Shown here: one piece after another, positions 5,066-6,476 of the stretch | Numbering within the stretch: the first letter of the stretch is position 1 | Layout of the letters: each line of letters starts with the position of its first letter | Source of the DNA: CALLQB01 sp036479275 | GTDB taxonomy: Bacteria > Actinomycetota > Acidimicrobiia > Acidimicrobiales > SHLQ01 | NCBI GenBank assembly: GCA_965524675.1 | Contig: CBERPN010000261.1 | Location: 1 to 6,476, forward strand | Length of the DNA: 6,476 nucleotides | Direction of reading: 5' to 3' | The notes under the pieces: generated by a model | What the model saw: only the letters and a program-made list of their open reading frames with translations | The model's database searches: none | What the model was told of the DNA's origin: nothing | Made by a program: the position numbers and the translations under genes

Positions 5066-6476
5066 TTGTTGATTTGGACGCGGCTGGGTAGGTCGACTAC
5101 GCGCCTCCGATTCGAGACGGCACTAATCGCAATGCTGGCCTACGTTCCCCCGCTGCTCACCGCTCGCGGCGTCGTCGGAGCCGATACCAAGCCCTATCTC
5201 TATCTCGATCCGGGTCGCTTGCTGGCCGGGGCCCCATACATGTGGCTAAAGAACGTCGGGCTCGGCACAGTCCCGCACCAAAACATTGGTTATCTGTGGC
5301 CAATGGGGCCGTTCTTTTGGGTTTTCGAAACCCTTGGTGCACCCGATTGGGTAGCTCAACGACTCTGGATATCGACGATCCTGTTCGCAGCGGCTCTAGG
5401 GGTTCGCTACCTGTTGAGGACGATTGGTTGGGATAACGGCGGGATTCTTGTGGCGTCGCTGGCGTACATGTGTAGCCCATACACACTTTCCTATGTTGCC
5501 CGGATCTCGGTATTGCTGCTCCCCTGGGCCGGGTTGCCATGGATGATTGCTTTGACCGCAAAGTCGCTGCGCTTCGGCGGCTGGCGCTACCCCGCCGGGT
5601 TTGCGTTGATCGCGTTCACGATTGGTGGCACAAACGCCACGTCGCTGCTGCTCATCGGGCTGGGTCCACTGCTATGGATCGGCCACGCCTGGATGGCGCA
5701 CGACGAAGTCGATCTTCACCGCGTGGCCGCCAGCACGCTTCGCATTGGAGTTCTCACCAGCGCGACCGCGCTTTGGTGGGTGGCAGGGCTTCGGGTACAG
5801 GGAAGCTATGGGCCCAACGTGCTTCGCTACACCGAAACCTACCGCGTCGTCGCCGACTCTTCGACCGCTACCGAGGTGTTCAGGGGGCTTGGATACTGGT
5901 TCTTTTATGGCAACGACCGGTTGGGACAATGGATCGAACCGAGCATCTCTTACACCAACAATTCGCTGCTTCTGATCATCAGCTTCGGGATCCCGATTCT
6001 GGCGCTCGCCGCGGGCGCCTTCACCCGCTGGAAGAACCGAGCGTTCTTCCTGATGATCATTGTGGTCGGTGGGTTAATAGCGGTTGGCGGCCATCCCTAT
6101 CAAGACTCATCGATCCTCGGCAACGGTTTCACTTCGTTCACGCGTAGCGACGCCGGTTTGGCGCTGCGCAGCACCCCACGGGCCACGCCGCTGTTGATTC
6201 TCGGAACGGCGGTGCTTTTAGGCGCTGGCGTTGCGGCGCTCTCTCGCTGGCGACCCAAGATCGAGTTGGCGCTTCGCTTCTCCTTGGCATTTCTGGTGAT
6301 CGCGAACCTTCCGCCATTGTGGAACGGCGATCTCTTGGCGAAGCGGCTGCAACGCCCTGAGGAGATACCGCAATACTGGCGCGATGCGGTCGCCGATCTG
6401 GATTCGGCTAGCCACGCCACCAGAATCTTGGAAGTCCCTGGCAGCGATTTCGCCAGCTACCGGTGGGGTAACACCG
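5066..6476 (+). CDS. AftD-like GT-C arabinofuranosyltransferase family protein (3'-truncated by window edge)
   Basis: An open frame runs from after a TGA at 5027-5029 to the right edge, giving about 470 residues from TTG 5066. It resembles the N-terminal GT-C domain of mycobacterial AftD, an alpha-(1->3)-arabinofuranosyltransferase that uses decaprenyl-phospho-arabinose outside the membrane. Seen: a first helix (about 17-33), GADTK (38-42; D40 is the likely GT-C acid), LDPGRLL (47-53), QNIGYLWPMGPFF (72-84), WVAQRLW (95-101), GGTNATSLLL (187-196) and LRSTPRA (367-373). After further helices comes an external stretch with VADLDSA and EVPGSDFASYRWGNT. AftD proteins are very long (over 1,000 residues), so most of the gene probably lies beyond the edge. 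There is no ATG before 5132, and that one falls inside the first helix. Likely starts are TTG 5066 or 5069, or CTG 5057. The stop of the GT4 gene is 5058-5060, so the genes are tightly coupled. Family call good; arabinose as the sugar is unproven. Confidence 0.85.
   Translation, partial: MLIWTRLGRSTTRLRFETALIAMLAYVPPLLTARGVVGADTKPYLYLDPGRLLAGAPYMWLKNVGLGTVPHQNIGYLWPMGPFFWVFETLGAPDWVAQRLWISTILFAAALGVRYLLRTIGWDNGGILVASLAYMCSPYTLSYVARISVLLLPWAGLPWMIALTAKSLRFGGWRYPAGFALIAFTIGGTNATSLLLIGLGPLLWIGHAWMAHDEVDLHRVAASTLRIGVLTSATALWWVAGLRVQGSYGPNVLRYTETYRVVADSSTATEVFRGLGYWFFYGNDRLGQWIEPSISYTNNSLLLIISFGIPILALAAGAFTRWKNRAFFLMIIVVGGLIAVGGHPYQDSSILGNGFTSFTRSDAGLALRSTPRATPLLILGTAVLLGAGVAALSRWRPKIELALRFSLAFLVIANLPPLWNGDLLAKRLQRPEEIPQYWRDAVADLDSASHATRILEVPGSDFASYRWGNT

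Noticed and set aside
5157..5561. Reverse-strand open frame of 134 codons opposite the AftD-like gene
   Set aside because: Arg/Ser/Pro-rich shadow of a clearly coding forward frame; no domain or start signal.
5539..6147. Forward open frame of 202 codons in another frame within the AftD-like gene
   Set aside because: The product is Arg- and His-rich and without motifs, while the overlapping frame carries all the AftD-like features and stays open to the window edge.

Overview
The window is a gene-dense, single-strand block of envelope-polysaccharide genes. Seven coding regions all lie on the + strand: the last codons of an upstream gene, five complete genes, and a large gene cut by the right edge. 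Adjacent genes overlap or are separated by only a few bases. I see no internal terminator, tRNA, rRNA, CRISPR array, insertion sequence or stretch without a gene. The whole block looks like one polycistronic unit whose promoter and terminator both lie outside the window.

The sequence is moderately GC-rich. The gene families point to a high-GC Gram-positive (Actinomycetota). The glycosyltransferase types, the lack of extreme third-position GC and the AftD-like protein suggest an Acidimicrobiia-type lineage rather than Mycobacteriales. That placement is an inference from remembered family features, not from a database search.

Layout: 1-70, C-terminal tail of an unidentified protein. 74-1303, integral-membrane acyltransferase of the acyltransferase-3 (OafA/YrhL) family. 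1300-2742, GT-C membrane glycosyltransferase of the GT39/PMT_2 type. 2735-3460, cytoplasmic GT2 enzyme of the polyprenyl-phosphate hexose synthase (DPM1-like) type. 3457-3852, small three-helix DUF2304 membrane protein. 3852-5060, GT-B glycosyltransferase of family GT4. About 5066 to the right edge, a multi-spanning GT-C enzyme resembling the mycobacterial arabinofuranosyltransferase AftD. This last gene begins without an ATG and has no stop in the window.

Working model (inference): the GT2 enzyme, probably helped at the membrane by the DUF2304 protein, loads a sugar onto a polyprenyl phosphate. The lipid-linked sugar crosses the membrane and is used on the outer face by the two GT-C enzymes. 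The GT4 enzyme adds a nucleotide-activated sugar to a growing glycan or glycolipid on the cytoplasmic side. The acyltransferase decorates the product with an acyl group. The most interesting point is an AftD-like enzyme in a compact cassette with its own lipid-sugar-donor machinery. No sugar, linkage or acyl group can be assigned from sequence alone.
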